64,000 nucleotides of DNA from Iris pallida (lineage: Eukaryota > Streptophyta > Magnoliopsida > Asparagales > Iridaceae): the NCBI GenBank assembly GCA_029216955.1, contig JANAVB010004022.1, positions 124,001-188,000 of the forward strand, in the 5' to 3' direction. Made by a program: the position numbers and the translations under genes. Of the stretch, positions 46,688-59,101 are shown piece by piece; position 1 is the first letter of the stretch, and each line of letters begins with the position of its first letter. The notes beneath the pieces are model-generated. The model saw nothing but the letters and a program-made list of their open reading frames with translations. It was not told where the DNA came from and did no database searches.

Positions 46688-49014
46688 GAGGATATATTAA
46701 CCAAGGTAAAGGGTGTGTGTGTGAAAAGTGTTTCTTGTGTGTGTGTGTACATGAGTATGTTTGTGTACATGAAACCTGTGTGTGACAGGAATAAGAGAGT
46801 GTGTATATAGAGTATCAAGTGTCCCTAATATAGGCATGTGGGTGTGTGTGTGTGTAGGTGAATAGGCAGTAGTGTGTACAGAAATTCAGGTGACAGGATG
46901 TGTGAAACAGTGTACAGGAAAGTGTACATGAATGTTAACATCTAGATTAGGTGTGTGTGTGTTCCTGGGTACAGAAATGTGAGAGTGTGGTGAATGAGTA
47001 TTCTGTGGAGGCATGTGTGTGAGGGTGTGTGGAAAACAATGTGGCAAGAACATTAGTGTGTGTGAGTGTGTATGAACATGAGTGCCTGTGTGTGTGTACA
47101 TATGAGAGTGTGAGGAAAACAGTGTTCAATGGAGAACATTCTCAGGTTTGTGTACAGTCTCAGGAATTCCAGTGACAGTTTATATAAGGCATTCAATTCA
47201 ATTAATAGGTAAACCCAGTGTGTATATTGAGGAAAAGGAAGTATGCTTGTGTGTGGAAACCATGCTCTGGTTCATTGCAACCCAGGTTCAGTTATAGGTG
47301 TGTGTTCAGTATCCTGTGTACAGGACTCCAGATTTCAGTGTATCACAATCTCAGGTTTAGTTCAATGCAAAGAGTCTCAGTTGTGTGCAGGAAAGCATAG
47401 GTGACAGGAAGTTGGTTAATCTCAGGAAATACAAAGTGACAGTTTGTGTAACAACAGTTAACAACTCAAATCCACATTCGAAAACCCATTGCTTCGCCCA
47501 AAACCCAATTAAATTGATTATCCACCCTTACACATGTAGGCAATTTAATTTACTCATCTAACATCATTAAATCAGTAAAAACACAATTTAAAACTGAAGA
47601 ACAGTTAAATTAAATGAGTATCAGTGAATATCCAGACCCAATGCAATTCGAACTCTCTTTCATCAATTTATCACAAACAATTGATTCCTACAAGCCTAAA
47701 CACGTTACCTAATGTTCAGACATTAACCCATAACTAAATTACATGATATATAACATAAAAATGTAAATTAAAGAGGAAGAACAGTGCATAAATGCACTAA
47801 TACTTGACAGTATCAGTCGAATGGGGAAGTCCCCATTCCAACATTCAAATTAACAATTTGCAATAGTTTTATGGTTGGTAATTAATATTCAATATGTGCT
47901 CGTGCTATACATATACTATGGTGTCCAAAAACAGGACACAAACGTGTCCAAAAATGTACATAAACTCAAACATACTGGACTGGTTCAGTGCACAGCATGT
48001 TTGTGTCCAGTGCGGGTCGAATCCCTCACTCGACACGGACTCAAATGACACATGGTCTTGGAGGTGTTGTGTCAGACATTTCCCCAAGGCCTGTGTCAAA
48101 GGACACGCGTCCTCGTGTCCAAAATAGGTCGCACGACCCTGCTTGTAGCAGGACAGCGCTGTCCATTGCGCGCGACCGTGTCCACGAGTCCAGTGCGACT
48201 CCGACTCGACACGAAACAAGCTCAGTCATGTAGGAACCCATAAGTGACACGAAAACCTATTTTTCTATTCAAACACATTCTTAAAACATGATCAAAATGT
48301 CCACTGTGGTATTTCGTCGAACACTTAGGAACCTAGACTGATACGTGTCCGATACGGACACGTAAGGGACACGAAATGACACGAATCCTATTCCTACAGT
48401 TAGAGGACACCTAGGGCTATGCATCCATGCCTAGAAATCAAAATTTCATTGGAGGAATAGGAAATTACCTATAGGTGTTCTTCTCTCAAGAAACTTCAAA
48501 AAGAGAGATTCCTTCTAGCTAGCCCCAAGCTCCAAAGTGTCTCAAATCTGTTATTAGCCTCCATGAACAGTAGGGAAATACAAATTAGGTCACCATAGAA
48601 GAAGTTTGAATGAAAAAAGGATCAATGTTGATCAAAATAAGAAATAGTTTCAATGAAGACAAACCTTGCTCTAGAAAATGAAGGGATGAATAAAAGAGGC
48701 AAGTAGTTTTTGGGAGACATTAAATAGTGATGGGAGAATACCTAGGCTGGCCATAGAAGCCTAGGGTTAGGGTTTTAGGACTAGATCTATGTCTCTCATT
48801 CCATCTAGTTAATCAATGGCCTAAAATCTATGTTAACCTTCTAGTCAAGTTGCAACCTAGTTTGTTCTAACTAATCATGACTTAACCAAAACTAACCAAT
48901 GCTAACTAATACTAACCATGGCTAACTGAGTCTAGCTATGACTAATCTAGGTTAGGTCCAATCTAGGTTAGGGCTAATCACAACATCTGGCAATTAATTA
49001 ATAATAATGAATCA

Positions 49015-49110
49015 CACCATTCCAAATAATTATATATTAAATTCCAAATAATTATATATTAAAATAATTATATATTAAATTCCAAATAATTATATATTAA
49101 ATTCAAATAA
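49015..49110. repeat. AAATAATTATATATTAAATTC tandem repeat
   Basis: Four near-identical copies of an AT-rich unit of about 20-24 bp within solo LTR C; one copy is shortened. Confidence 0.85.
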
Positions 49111-50867
49111 ATTCAAAATGACAAAAATACCCTCTAGGCTAAATACACTAATTTGAACCTCTACTCATATGGTTAGGCTCTAGGTCAAACAGTCACTAAG
49201 GTCACTCTAGCAACGCCAAAATCATAGGTCATGACTTAAAAATAATTTTTAAATGATAAAAATCACCAAAAATTATATTATGATTTAAATACCATTATTA
49301 AATGATTAAAAATACAAAAGTTCAAAATTACCTTCGTTTTAGAAAATTGGGTGTTATAAATTCTATACTACCTTATGTCCACCCTAACTAATTCGACCGT
49401 CCTGGACCCAATGGAACTGTCCATGCCACTATCAGAGGTCACCTTGTGTAGTTGTTGCACCGAAGTCGCAGTTCATGCTACCTTGATCATCGCAGCACAC
49501 CAGGCGTCCTACCAGGCAAGGCACCTTGCCATTTACTGTTTATTTATTTTAGCTCATATTTTATGCATTATTCATTATTTTTTTATACAAAATAAACTGT
49601 GATACATGGCATAACTTGTTAGAACTTACTGTTTATTTATATTTCTTGCTATGTATTAGTTTTTCTTATACATTAAACCTAGATTTAAGGGACCACCTTT
49701 GTGTGTTGTATTCATTGGCCTTGACACGTTGTACCACAAAGTTGTGTGTCACATGTAGAATACGGATATGCGTGACTGGCTGGCCACCGGTGCGTATAAG
49801 CCGTGCGATAGGAATAACCGCTAATAAATGTTGCATGCTTAGTTGGACTTAGCGGCTAATAGAGATTTTGTGTTGTGGATACAACATAGTGGGCATTGGG
49901 CGGAGAGGATAATTCCTTAGCGTATGGGCTTCGATGCACTTTTCCTTGTGACCCGAAAGCTCTGCTGGAGATACAGGGTTGATGACCCATGATTACTGAC
50001 GGCCACTGACATTCTGCGGAACGTTATGCTCTTATTGATTGGGCCTCTAGTGCCCCAAGGGAGGACTATGTCGATCCTATTTAGCCAGGGCCCATGCGTA
50101 GGAAGGATTGTTCTTAACTACATTTCACTTAGACTGGATAGGCCACCTTTATCCGTTAGGTACGAGTACTTTTGGTTTGGGTACTTGTATCTGACAGTGG
50201 CTTGGAATAATAATTTGTCACGGATTAGTTCATCACATCTTGTCCTTGTTTGGTTGTAGGTGTGGCTTACTACTTCGATGAGAATGTATTGAACCTTGTT
50301 GGGGTCCGGATACCATATTGGATTCTTAGCATGGAAAGATACGTCACCGTGATTTAGTTTACCATCTTCTATCCTTGTTTGGTTGGGGGGATAGTAAGCT
50401 AGTTCAATAGGTGTGTATTGGACCATGTTATAATTCAATTGACTTATTTATTTGAGCAATATTTATTCAGTTTATATGGCATGATATTATGTGTCTTGTT
50501 ACGTCTCTCTGAGGACCTGGTTATCTCGCCAGGTGTGTGCTATTGTCTTTTGCAGGTGTTCTAGCTCTTGCCGTGGTCCTCTCTATTTCTTCGAGGATGA
50601 TTGCACTTAGATCATCTTCGTATCGCTCGCCAAACTCATTTCATTTTCCATGTATTTTTTTCCTTATTTGTTAGTAGTAGATTTGTCTTCGTCCAATATA
50701 TTGTATCAAGACAGTTCATTATCTTTATATGATATCTTTTATTTATTTATTTTTGTGTGGATGAGATTAGTTATGGTTCTACTGTATTTTACAGCATACG
50801 TATATTTATTATACGGCTGGCATGTCTACGTTCATAGTCCTACGTAGTTTGGGACTGAGGCGTTACA

Positions 50868-51855
50868 CTGGATAACCTGGATAGCTGCAGGGCTTGTGAC
50901 TGTTGGAACATCTCGTTGCATCTTGCTAGTAACTAGGCTTGTGATAACCCTAATTAGTTAAAGTATCAAGATGTACTCTTTGCTTGGCCGTGATTGATGA
51001 ATGGAGTCTAGTCTTTTCTAGACAATGCCAGTACAAGATTACTTCGGGACATTTTACAGTTTATGCTTTACTTGTCGATAATTGGTTAGAAACTAAGTTC
51101 TGTTCAGGCGAATGGTTACAATTCCGGTCCTTGTTTGGTTTACGGGTTGTAACTTGGTTACCAGAATAGTTTCTTAGTTATCTTATCGTTTATCACCCTA
51201 CTTTCATATTTCTGGTTTTCTTGTTATTATTGTGCTTTGTGTTCTAACTTGTTGGTTTTAGTTCCTAAGTGAAGTCTCCCTTGTGGCACTTGCTCTTTCT
51301 GGGTCTGATCCAGCTGGTTTTTAATGGCCAGATTTCGGAGCAGCATCCTAGGATCTTCCGGCCTTCCAGCCACATGGTGAACACTAGACGTAACCCTGGC
51401 AACGAGTGGATTTTATTTTGCTCTCCCGCTCTATTATAAAATTATTCTTTTGAGGCGTTTAGCCGCCGAGCAAGTGTTAGCTCGTGTTGAATACTTTACT
51501 TACTGTCTGCCTACGGGCTGTAACATGATTAACAAATCTTAGGGTTGATCATGTATGACTGAAACTCTTACTAGTCCTCGTATTTTGTACGACTAGCTTC
51601 ATGATCATCTGTATATGAAATGTATGGAACGCCTTATTATTGATTATCTGATGATCTAACATCTAGTAACTATTATTACTTGCTTGAGATTGAGACACTA
51701 GGCTTGTTCTTGACCATAAGAGACTGATGGCTTGTAGATAAACCCTCATACATCTAGACAGCCGTGACTGTATATCGAGGTGGATTATACTTCTATATAC
51801 GTAGTTGGCTGTGTCTGCCCCCCGCTCTCCAGTATTCTGGTTCTGGGACGTGACA
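50868..51855 (+). mobile_element. D-family LTR, copy 2, right part
   Basis: Begins with the right CTGGA target duplication and ends TTCTGGGACGTGACA at 51855, the plus-strand end of the LTR. No coding sequence. With 36363-37550 it gives at least 2.2 kb of D LTR; the first part of D was displaced by C. Confidence 0.72.
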
Positions 51856-52345
51856 GGGGGGACGCATGCATAAATGCTCAAAAGGGAAAAAAAAACCATT
51901 AAGCCTCTCAAAATTTACAAGTTTTCCATCACCGGGCACCATTACTTCGATTGTGCTTAAAAAGTAGTACTAAAAAAGAAATTAATAAGCATTTAAAATT
52001 AAAATATAACGAGCACAATTTTATGAGTTATAAATAAAATTCGAGTGTCCATTTCCAATAAAATAAGAGAAAATTTTAAAAAATATATATACATAGTAAT
52101 CATAACACAGCATTATCAGTTCGTATTTCTATAAAAATGTATTGTAATAAAATAACAAAAATTAAAAAAATAATCATATTTTTTTGGTAAATTACAGGAA
52201 ACCGACCTAGAGTTTGGATCATGACCTAATACTCAACGAAAAAAAAATCATGGCGGTCACCCTGAGATTATATTTTGTATCATCAAGCAAAAGAAAGGAG
52301 AGATTCTACACTGGAATATTGAACTTTGGTAGGAATTACGAAATG

Positions 52346-52596
52346 AAAAACCCTAGCTTTAAAATCTAAAGTTCCAAAAGAACTAACAGAAGAAAGAGAC
52401 TTCAAATCCTAGAAATGGCGGCGGCGATTGCCGAGCAAACAGAAACAAAAAATTGTAAGTGGAGGGACTTTATATACCTAATGACCCTAGAAATGGCGGC
52501 GGCGATTGCCGAGCGAACAAAAGAAAAAAAAGTAAGTGGAGGGACTTTATATACCTAATGAACTGGGCCTCCAAGCCCATTTTCTCAGCGGCCCAA
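52346..52596 (-). promoter_or_regulatory. Promoter-like block with duplicated TATA core
   Basis: Read on the minus strand: site II-type motifs (TTGGGCC at 52590, ATGGGCT at 52574, AGGCCCA at 52564), then TATATAAAG at 52545-52554, and 77 bp later an identical TATA core at 52468-52477, then a telo-box GCTAGGGTTTTT (52346-52356). In plants this combination is typical of promoters and leaders of housekeeping genes such as ribosomal-protein genes. No matching gene body is seen downstream (lower coordinates), which reach the D LTR at 51855. Confidence 0.45.
52408..52561. repeat. 78-bp tandem duplication
   Basis: Units start at 52408 and 52486, each with CCTAGAAATGGCGGCGGCG, ATTGCCGAGC, a poly-A-like stretch, GTAAGTGGAGGGACTTTATA and TACCTAATGA. 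On the plus strand each has ATGGCGGCGGCG followed by GTAAGT, which mimics a short first exon and splice donor. Confidence 0.9.
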
Positions 52597-52709
52597 TATT
52601 AGCCCTCTTTTGTCTAATTTCCTCACAATTGATAGTATCAAAGGCTTATTTAGCAAAATTAAAGTTAAAGGAAAACTAGTGGAAATTCTATGTAGCTTTA
52701 ATTTACTTT

Positions 52710-53047
52710 GGGTGCGTTTGATTATAAGATAAAAAATATGTGAAAAATAAATAAATTTTATGGAATTATTTTACTATGGAAAAAAGTTTATGGAAAAAAA
52801 ATCCGAAATTAATTTGGGTGTTAGATAGTCGTTATTTTTCATAAATAATAGTTATTTTTCATAAAAATTGATATTTTCCTATGGACTGAACCAGTTTTAT
52901 TTTCTACCATTTTGGAACAAAATATGAAAAATGATAGACTTTCGGATACTAATTCTAGGGAAAATATATGCTATCAAACCATACAATTGGTGGAAATTTT
53001 GTGATGGAAATATTTTTCATGAAAAAAAAGCTCAGTCAAACACAGCC
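52710..53047. mobile_element. MITE candidate
   Basis: About 338 bp, AT-rich, with imperfect terminal inverted repeats: left GGGTGCGTTTGATT, right (reverse complement) GGCTGTGTTTGACT. GGGTGYGTTTGR termini are common in plant hAT- and Harbinger-type MITEs. A clean target duplication is not visible. Confidence 0.4.
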
Positions 53048-53155
53048 TTATTGTTTGCAATAAGAGCCTATTTGGAAGCATGCATTGTGTTTCAACCGAC
53101 CACATTTTTCCATGTAAACTGCAAGTGGTCTCACTTCGAGCGTTTGGGTAATTGT

Positions 53156-53199
53156 AAGTGCATTGAAAGTGCCATTTTCAATACACTTTCAATGCACTT
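53156..53199. repeat. Perfect 16-bp inverted repeat
   Basis: AAGTGCATTGAAAGTG at 53156-53171 and its exact reverse complement at 53184-53199 with a 12-base loop; the stem extends by three more pairs if one G-T pair is allowed. Confidence 0.85.
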
Positions 53200-54256
53200 G
53201 CATTACAACGGTTTCTGTGTTTCTATGCATCACAACAGTTTCCATGCCTTAAAAGAAAAGTATGTTGTGAAATTTGTAGGACCTACCACAAAAGTGAACA
53301 TGACTTTCCATAGTCATTTTGAAACAATTATAATCCATTTGTCTGATATATTTTTTACTATACAATCAAACACCCACTTTTATCGATCTGTACATAAATG
53401 TTGGCTCAAAATTGATCTCAAACTTAATTTCAACTTGATATCCTTTGACTATTACAGCATTTCAACTATGTACTCTAACTTTAAAACTAGACAACTTAAT
53501 ATCTCAACTATAATTGTACAACTTAATATCAAACATGTGTTAACATAAAATTATAAATGACAAAAATCTCTCTCCTATTTTACCCCTCCTCTTCTCGACA
53601 TCGACAGCAGCTACGGTAGCGACGACAGCGACAATGGTAGCACGCGACAGGGGCAACGACAATGGCGGGGAGCGGTGGTGGCATGGGTTGGGGGGTGGGG
53701 GTTGGCGTTGGCAGCTTGGGTCAGGGCGAGCGGCTGGGAAGGGGATGCTATTTTGGTCATATAATTTTTTAACGGACAAATTAACTCCTAAGTGACGGGG
53801 AGGTCCAAGTTGAAAATATTCAAAAGTTGATGGTATTAAGTTGTTTAATTATAAAGTTTAGTGTATCAAGTTTACAGATTAGAATTATTTTTTTACGACA
53901 AAAAAATGGATTAGTTGAGGGTATTAAGTTAAAAGTTAACCTTGATCTTAATTTTAATAAATATATATAACATGATATGTTGGCTAAACGATTTAGTAAC
54001 TTAAAAGTATAAAACTATGGGGGTCTAGCCAACACACAACCGAACACCTATGACATGATATAAAAGCTATCTTTCTTGCATATCCACCAATTTGAAAGGA
54101 ATTATCAACTAAGTATCGGTAAACTTAAGCAAGGAATTATCATCTTCTGTCTGGCACTAATTTGAAGGAAACTTTTGAAGTAGTTACTGATTCCAAACCA
54201 TCTGCAATGTACGTACTGACTGCATACATATTAATATTGACCTCACTTCTTCATTC

Positions 54257-55097
54257 TGTTAGTCCCAGGGCTTGATCAAAGATGGTAGACTCGACGTCGA
54301 GATCAGAGGTTCAACAAACGTTCACCTTCTGATTATTCTCGAGATCCAAGAGGAACACTATAATATAAATCTGATTACAAAAGCAACAATAATCAGAAAG
54401 GAAATCTCACGTTCTTCCTCGCAATCGCAGTTGCTGACGGACAGAACTGAGTTACAACTCAGATGAAGGAGAAGAAAGAAGAAAGAAGAAGAGGAAAGGT
54501 TCTTGCTGGGGTGATTAAGATCACCGTTGCTCAAAGCAAGATTCGCCCCAACACGATCTGCTCCCAGGAATCAGCAAGTTCACGAAGAACTTCTGGAACG
54601 CTCGTAAGTCAATATTTGAGACTTGAACGGGCTTCCTGGACTTTACAGACTCCCTTAACTCTCTTCTTGGTACATCTTTCAAAGGAGGCCAAGGGGCTCT
54701 ATTTATAGAGTGGAGTTGAGACTTCACCTCTTCTCCTATCCGATGTGGGACTAAAATACCAATACTCAAAAATAGAGTTTGATATTTTAGATCATCCCAC
54801 AATCAGCATAGAAGTGTGCCAGTCCACGCCTACCCCCCGAACACTCCCGTGCATGCACGAGACATCCTGGAGTCCGTGTCCGAGTCCGAGTTCGCACAAC
54901 AAAAATCAACTTGTATCCTTGTTGGATTTAATCTCTTTTTTCCTTCTAGGAAAATACTCCCACATGGCACAAACTTGTGCCCCACTACACCTCATGTGCA
55001 CACCTCAACACAAGCAATGCATTATATTGAGATACTCACCATTTGGTGTAGCCGATGTGGGACTATCTTTTCTAATCCAAAGGCAAAAACACCAACA
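54257..55097 (-). repeat. 3' LTR of a Ty1/copia element
   Basis: Minus strand starts TGTTGGTGTTTTTGCC at 55097, preceded by a GTGGGGGA polypurine tract, and ends GGGACTAACA at 54257; 841 bp. CATTC precedes it on the plus strand, but the other end of the element is missing so the target duplication cannot be confirmed. Confidence 0.75.
54695..54710 (-). promoter_or_regulatory. TATA box of copia LTR
   Basis: Minus strand CTCTATAAATAGAGCC in the middle of the LTR. Confidence 0.6.
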
Positions 55098-55439
55098 ATC
55101 CCCCACATATCTCAATATATGGGTTGAGCGTTCCCCACAGTGACTGTCCATCATGCATTAGGAGAGATATCGCTATGACTTGAATCTTCCCGCATTGGTT
55201 AAATAACAGCATGATACAAGAATGGACTAAGCCTTAAATTCTGTACCATAAGTGCAATTCTTCCTACTCACATAATGACATCAACTGTGCTTCTGGCTGC
55301 ACATTGAAGGCCTTGTGCCAGCCTGGTTTCAGTGTATAATTTTTGGGCGTCTACAAGTTTACCCTCAAGAGACGGCCTGATATCTCTGTCCATACACTAT
55401 AGGTGAGTTCTTTATAAAGAGTCATGGCATGAAGCATTG

Positions 55440-55870
55440 CGCTTCTTTGCGGTGCTACGCCGCTATGACATGGCTTAAAGCCGAGGCTTTACCCCACCTG
55501 GGTACCTCATCGTAGTGTCATACTACTGTAGCATGAGGTCACAGGCCTCTTTGTAGTGCCAAACTACCCAGCATGAAGTCTTGCGCTTCCGTACGGTGTT
55601 ACGCCGCTATGACATGGCTCGCAAAGCCGAGGCTTTACCCTACCTGGTACCTTTTCGTGGTGTCATGCCACTGTAACATGAGGACGTCGTCCTCTTTATA
55701 GTGATGTCTACCTCTCTTTATTACGATTATCATACAACATTAGGCTACTTGCCTATTTGCGGTGCTACTCCGCTGTGACTTGGCTTGCAAAGCCGAGGCA
55801 TTACCCCTACCTGGGAACCTCATGGTGGAGTCACCCCACTGTAGCATGGAGTTACACTCCTTGTAGTGCT
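55440..55870. repeat. Three-copy degenerate tandem repeat in copia 3' region
   Basis: Units aligned on CGGTGCTACGCCGC at 55450, 55594 and 55760 (144 and 166 bp apart), each with AAAGCCGAGG-TTTACCC, ACCTGG and CACTGTAGCATGAGG-like segments. The whole stretch 55105-56155 between the RNase H end and the LTR is noncoding. Confidence 0.85.
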
Positions 55871-56155
55871 GCGCTACCGTGCTTCCTGTAAAGCACTCCA
55901 GGCATTCACTCTGCCTGAGAACTCATTAAGGCATTTAAGCCAACCTTCCTACAGGATCCGTTTTCCGCAGAAAACAACAGTAGACAACAGTGGTTGTAGG
56001 TCCGTAACCTCTCCATGTCACAGAGGACAAGTACCCACCGTTCCTGATATTCTTCTGGTTAATAGTCCTCCTTTGAGCCAAAAGCTAGATGCCTAGTAGA
56101 TTTCTCTTTGAACTAATAGTATAAAACTTTATGGTAGGATTGTAATAACACAATA

Positions 56156-56729
56156 TCAGAATACCTTCAAGCCCATTTTACAAGCTATGTCATCGACCAG
56201 CTGGCGCTTGAGGCCCTTGGTGAACGGATCTGCCAGGTTCTCCTGACTCCGAACATCAATCACTGCAATAACACCCCTCTTGATGAGATCGTGTACTGCC
56301 CTGTGCTTCAACCGCATAGTCCTCTTCTTCCCATTGAAGAGGTCATTTGATGCCACCGTCGCAGTCGCCTGATTGTCGCAGTATATCGGTATCGCCGGTA
56401 TTTGCGCCCCAACCACTGGAAGATTATACATGAGCTCCCAAAGCCATTATGCTTCCTCCGCTGCGGTATCAAGTGCAAAGAACTCAGATTCCATGGATGA
56501 CCGCGAGAGCATAGTCTGCTTCTTCGATTTCTACGATATAGCAGCTCCACCTATTGTGAAAATGTATCCACCTGTGGACCTCTCGCTCTCCACTTCTGAG
56601 CACCAACTGGCATTACTGAAGCCTTCCACTACCGGCGGATCTCTGCTGTAGTGCAGTGTATATGTCTGAGTCTTCTTGAGATATCTCATAACCCGTTTCA
56701 CAGCTTTCCAGTGCTCAATGCCTGGGTTG
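56156..56729 (-). pseudogene. Ty1/copia RNase H, C-terminal part of pol (truncated, two stops)
   Basis: Minus-strand frame with copia RNase H features in order: PGIEHWKAVKRVMRYLKKT, GFSNASWCSE (usually with D-A-D; here S-N-A), STGGYIFTIGGAAIS, SRSSMESEF, IYCDNQATATVASN with the catalytic Asp, and NLADPFTKGL. Stops at 56531-56533 (TAG, in place of the usual Trp) and 56447-56449 (TAA). The true C-terminus is at 56156. Upstream pol is lost because element F is inserted at 56730. Confidence 0.88.
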
Positions 56730-58619
56730 TGTCACGACCCGCTACCCAAATTGTTGGGCCAGGCCGAGTCATGCCCAGCCTACGTTGAGATAAAACGTAG
56801 TAAGCTGTTCTAAAGACAACAGGATAAGACTAAATGTGCTAACAGTTCTATAAGTGAAGAAGAATCATAAACGCTCCAAACACAAAAGTCGTCGTATATA
56901 GTGAAATATCCAAGTACAAGTGAACTGAAAAGTAAAACTGGATACATGTCCAGTTACAAAAAGATATAGTCTAATACATGTCTACTCTCAAAAGTCTAAG
57001 TAAACAAAAGACAACTAGGCGAGGTTTCCCGCAGGAACATCCTCGTAAAGCAGAGCCGGGTCCTCGGCAGTAACCCCATAATATGTGTCGCAGAGTAACT
57101 CCTCCTCAGTAAGGATACCTACAACGTTATCCTGTCAGGACGGGAGCAAGTACTAAATCTAGCAAACTAGCATATAAAATATGGAAATGAACATAAGAGG
57201 AATAACTGAAAAGCATGGCATCACATAATCTATCATGGCAAGGACACACGTGTTATAGAGACAGATGTATATGTAATATTTAAAACTGTAGCAAGTACGT
57301 GATCGGTCAATAGATGTACAATGTGCTGGAGGGCACATAATGAAATGTACATACGTACAAGTTAACAAGCATAGGTGTACATCCGTACAGACATACGGGG
57401 TAATGGCCTGCGGCAAGGTATGCATATAAAATGCGACCTCGCTCGCTACTGTAGGGGGGTCGTGATCACGTACAATACTATCAGTTTCCCCATAACCCAT
57501 ATTCTAATCATGTGAGAGATATATGAAGACTGTTCTAAGCATGGTAGTAACTGGAAGTACAACATGTAGAGATCTAACTTGCTACCCCAAGGATCCGCAT
57601 TTAATATGGTGGGGTTTGCAGTTCATTTATGTGACAATATGTAAAGTTCGTAGAAAGTACTTGCCTCTAGCAAAGCAAAACAAAACAAGCTGCGATAACA
57701 GTGCTACGGATGTCCGATAACTCGTCACTGTAGAAGTAAATACAATAACTTAGTTTTTACACTAAGCTAAAAATACTAGGACATTAATTGGTGCGACATG
57801 ACTTGTGACTGGGTACCTAGCCAAAATGATGACTTGGCGTAGGAGACCAATGTGGGATGACACACTACTTTAACTAAATTTCTAGGGTCTTTACACTAGT
57901 GAGGGGTGGGGTTCAACACGGCTAAAACTCAAAATAACACAAAAAGCTACAAGTCGTAATTAATCAATAAATAAATCAAAAGACCATTGTGTTCTAACAA
58001 TTTTAGAGATAGACAAAAAGCCTAGTTTTTCTTAAAGTAAAGTACCAAAGTGGTCCTTGTTAATCATAGAAATTTATTATAATTTTCTGGAATTTATTAA
58101 CCAGTACAAGTATTTTATAAAAATCAGTTTTCCTAAGTATACAGAAAACGAGTTTTTGGTTTCATATGCCAAACTAGTGGCAAAACAGTAAATTAAATAC
58201 TACAAAAATTATACTAAATTAGCTAAGGTAACATAGTATCTAAAAACTATTTTTCCATAATTTTAGCAGTACTTTAAGTATTTTTAGAAAATCAAAAACA
58301 GCATTGCACACAATAATTAATTATCTGCGTATTTTGTCCATGTATATAATTTGAACCAAAGTTCAAATACAGGACCCAAGGCCATGAATCAAGTCCAATA
58401 TGACTTGTACAGGTCTTGAATGTGTGAAAACACATTTGAGCCCAAATACCCATGCTAGGCTTGGACACCAAATGGTTGCAAAAATTTAAATACACTAAAA
58501 AAATAATTTGGTAAAAGTGCAAAAATAATATTAATATTTTAATAAGATACAAAATAAATATATACATACATAAGTTGAAAGTACATATATCTATGTATAA
58601 GGAAAATACTTAATTTATA

Positions 58620-59020
<401 letters not shown>

Positions 59021-59101
59021 ACAAAAGAGAAAAAGAAAAGAAAGGAAACAGAAAAAAGAAAAAGAAAGGAAAACAGAAGGGGGGCTCGAACCCAAGCCAG
59101 C

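Larger units (their letters stand above)
44916..49358 (-). mobile_element. Complete solo LTR of family C
   Basis: 4443 bp, flanked by AATTC at 44911-44915 and 49359-49363; the empty site is visible in the A 5' LTR at about 39745 (GCCAATTCTATACTACC). Minus-strand start TATAACACCC (first bases mutated from TG), end GTGTGGGTCATGACA. No interior or second LTR, so it formed by LTR-LTR recombination. It shares GTGTCCAAAAACTGGACAC-type blocks with copies 1 and 2. Confidence 0.92.
37551..50867 (+). mobile_element. Complete element A: large-LTR, noncoding retrotransposon (LARD-like)
   Basis: LTRs at 37551-41247 and 42516-50867 flank an interior of only 1268 bp without coding sequence. CTGGA flanks both sides (37546-37550, 50868-50872), so it is a genuine complete insertion in the D LTR. 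The 3' LTR is expanded by nested solo LTR C (44916-49358). The pre-3'-LTR sequence (ATTTCGAGGACGAAATTC) is of chromovirus type. It must have used proteins of another element to move. Confidence 0.93.
42516..50867 (+). repeat. 3' LTR of element A, with nested C
   Basis: TGTAAAACTCC to GGGACTGAGGCGTTACA. About 3.9 kb after removing the nested C LTR and its target duplication. Retains the TATA box (43174-43183). It is longer than the 5' LTR mainly through a 251-bp AT-rich segment at 44604-44854. Confidence 0.92.
51856..54256. other. Non-LTR intergenic sequence
   Basis: AT-rich sequence between the D LTR and the copia LTR. It holds a promoter-like block with a tandem duplication (52346-52596), a MITE candidate (52710-53047) and an inverted repeat (53156-53199). 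The 205-codon frame at 52931-53548 shows no family signature and overlaps the MITE candidate, so it is not called. 53560-53760 is GC-rich simple sequence (GACGACAGCGACAATGG-like). I see nothing else supported. Confidence 0.6.

Noticed and set aside
53056..53395. Second MITE next to the first candidate
   Set aside because: Possible ends (CCTATTTGGAAGC and the complement of CAATCAAACACCC) match too poorly and no target duplication is visible.
52931..53548. 205-codon plus-strand frame in non-LTR sequence
   Set aside because: AT-rich, overlaps the MITE candidate and the inverted repeat, and reads as random residues; no family recognised.
53540..53779. Minus-strand frame in GC-rich simple sequence
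   Set aside because: 79 codons of Pro/Ala/Val-rich text from GACGACAGCG-type repeats; no support.
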